From Leptobacterium_A meishanense (lineage in GTDB: Bacteria > Bacteroidota > Bacteroidia > Flavobacteriales > Flavobacteriaceae), in the NCBI RefSeq assembly GCF_037645805.1, contig NZ_JBBEXE010000001.1:62001-126000 (forward strand): 64,000 nt of DNA, read 5' to 3'. The notes beneath the pieces were generated by a model. That model was given only the letters and a program-made list of their open reading frames with translations. It ran no database searches and was not told the origin of the DNA. This document shows positions 63,566 to 64,000 of this stretch, piece after piece. Numbering within the stretch: the stretch's first letter is position 1; every line of letters starts with the position of its first letter. A program made the translations under genes and the position numbers.

Positions 63566-64000
63566 TTATTTAATCAATCCTAATTCAATAAGGCGTTCAT
63601 GCAAAAAGGCTCCCGCAGTAATGTCATCATATAACTTAGGGTGTGTTTCATCAATGCAATTTTCAAGGCAGTCGAGGGGCATTTCACTTACCGGGTGCAT
63701 AAAGAAAGGAATAGAATAACGGGAAGTTCCCCAAAGTTCACGAGGAGGGTTTACCACTCTATGGATAGTAGACTTTAGTTTGTTATTTGTATGGCGTGAT
63801 AGCATATCACCTACATTAATCATTAATTCATCCGCTTCAGCGATGGCATCAATCCATTCTCCTTTATGGTTCTGCACTTGCAGCCCACGACCTTGCGCCC
63901 CCATCAATAATGTGATAAGGTTGATGTCTCCATGCGCAGCCGCTCTTACTGCATCCTTTGGCTCTTCCGTAATAGGAGGGTAATGAATAGGTCTTAATAT
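63566..64000 (-). CDS. 2-oxoglutarate/Fe(II) oxygenase (isopenicillin N synthase family), 3' part
   Basis: The frame is open to the window edge, so the 5' part of the gene is missing; 144 residues are present. The iron ligands are visible: HGD (residues 23-25 of the fragment) and the distal His in STIHRVVNPP, and the cosubstrate Arg in RYSIPFF. The protein is a member of the 2-oxoglutarate-dependent oxygenases related to isopenicillin N synthase; the substrate is unknown. It lies upstream of the SUI1 gene with six bases between. Confidence 0.92.
   Translation of the reverse strand: MLRPIHYPPITEEPKDAVRAAAHGDINLITLLMGAQGRGLQVQNHKGEWIDAIAEADELMINVGDMLSRHTNNKLKSTIHRVVNPPRELWGTSRYSIPFFMHPVSEMPLDCLENCIDETHPKLYDDITAGAFLHERLIELGLIK

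Noticed and set aside
1..64000. CRISPR arrays, insertion sequences, prophage, tRNA or rRNA genes
   Set aside because: I found no regularly spaced repeats, transposase-like proteins, integrases or cloverleaf sequences by reading; tRNAs were looked for only by eye.

Overview
The window is a 64 kb piece of a chromosome from a member of the Bacteroidota, very probably family Flavobacteriaceae. The DNA is AT-rich, and recognisable Shine-Dalgarno sequences are absent. Promoters fit the Bacteroidota form (TTTG, about 19 bases, TAnnTTTG), seen clearly before the SRP RNA, tal, aroC, ung, the E1 gene and the rhomboid/acyltransferase pair. Typical clade proteins include a fused alpha/beta 2-oxoacid dehydrogenase E1, DUF4369/TlpA lipoproteins, a DUF2911 protein, a MutS2-like protein without Smr domain and an M1-like domain fused to an outer-membrane barrel. 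No insertion sequence, prophage, CRISPR array, rRNA or tRNA was found. This looks like conserved core genome, and no stretch over 300 bases lacks a gene.

Layout. 1-4.1 kb: 3' end of glyA, a beta-helix lipoprotein, a thioesterase plus glutaminyl cyclase pair, then the 4.5S/SRP RNA. 4.1-9.7 kb: an SDR oxidoreductase, a small transaldolase, a thioredoxin-fold lipoprotein without active-site cysteines, a YbiT-type ABC-F ATPase and a TSUP transporter. 9.7-18 kb: pheT, a five-repeat secreted protein, a TlpA-type lipoprotein, a DUF2911 protein and recG. 18.1-31.5 kb: M1 aminopeptidase, patatin, a DsrE/M20/membrane-protein operon, UvrD/PcrA helicase, a YrdC/YciO protein, a DUF1624 membrane protein, an OmpA-like lipoprotein, a glycosyltransferase, an orphan HsdR-N-like nuclease domain and holA. 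31.5-36.4 kb: a small membrane protein, an AraC regulator, a serine/threonine dehydratase and the fused E1, which together read as an amino-acid catabolic group. 36.5-48.3 kb: the pseudo-M1/barrel protein, a LOG protein, uvrA, a TMEM175-like channel, ggt, acpH, glmM and a LpxL-like acyltransferase. 48.4-57.4 kb: rhomboid protease, two related DUF4369 lipoproteins (only one has a thioredoxin domain), a small barrel protein, a GlcD-like/Fe-S fusion oxidoreductase, aroC, a dicarboxylate/amino-acid symporter and a DCC protein. 57.4-64 kb: mutS2 and ung from divergent overlapping promoters, an orphan cytosolic substrate-binding-like protein, a nucleoside phosphorylase, a DUF1835 protein, a SUI1/eIF1-like factor and the 3' part of a 2-oxoglutarate/Fe(II) oxygenase.

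I found no clear new multi-gene system. The best leads are single genes and sites: an ABC-F ATPase that appears to keep only one complete ATP site, an M1-like protein that has lost all three zinc ligands but is fused to an outer-membrane barrel, a substrate-binding-fold protein without signal peptide or transporter partners, a perfect palindrome formed by two back-to-back -7 promoter elements, and a G9 tract inside a rhomboid gene.
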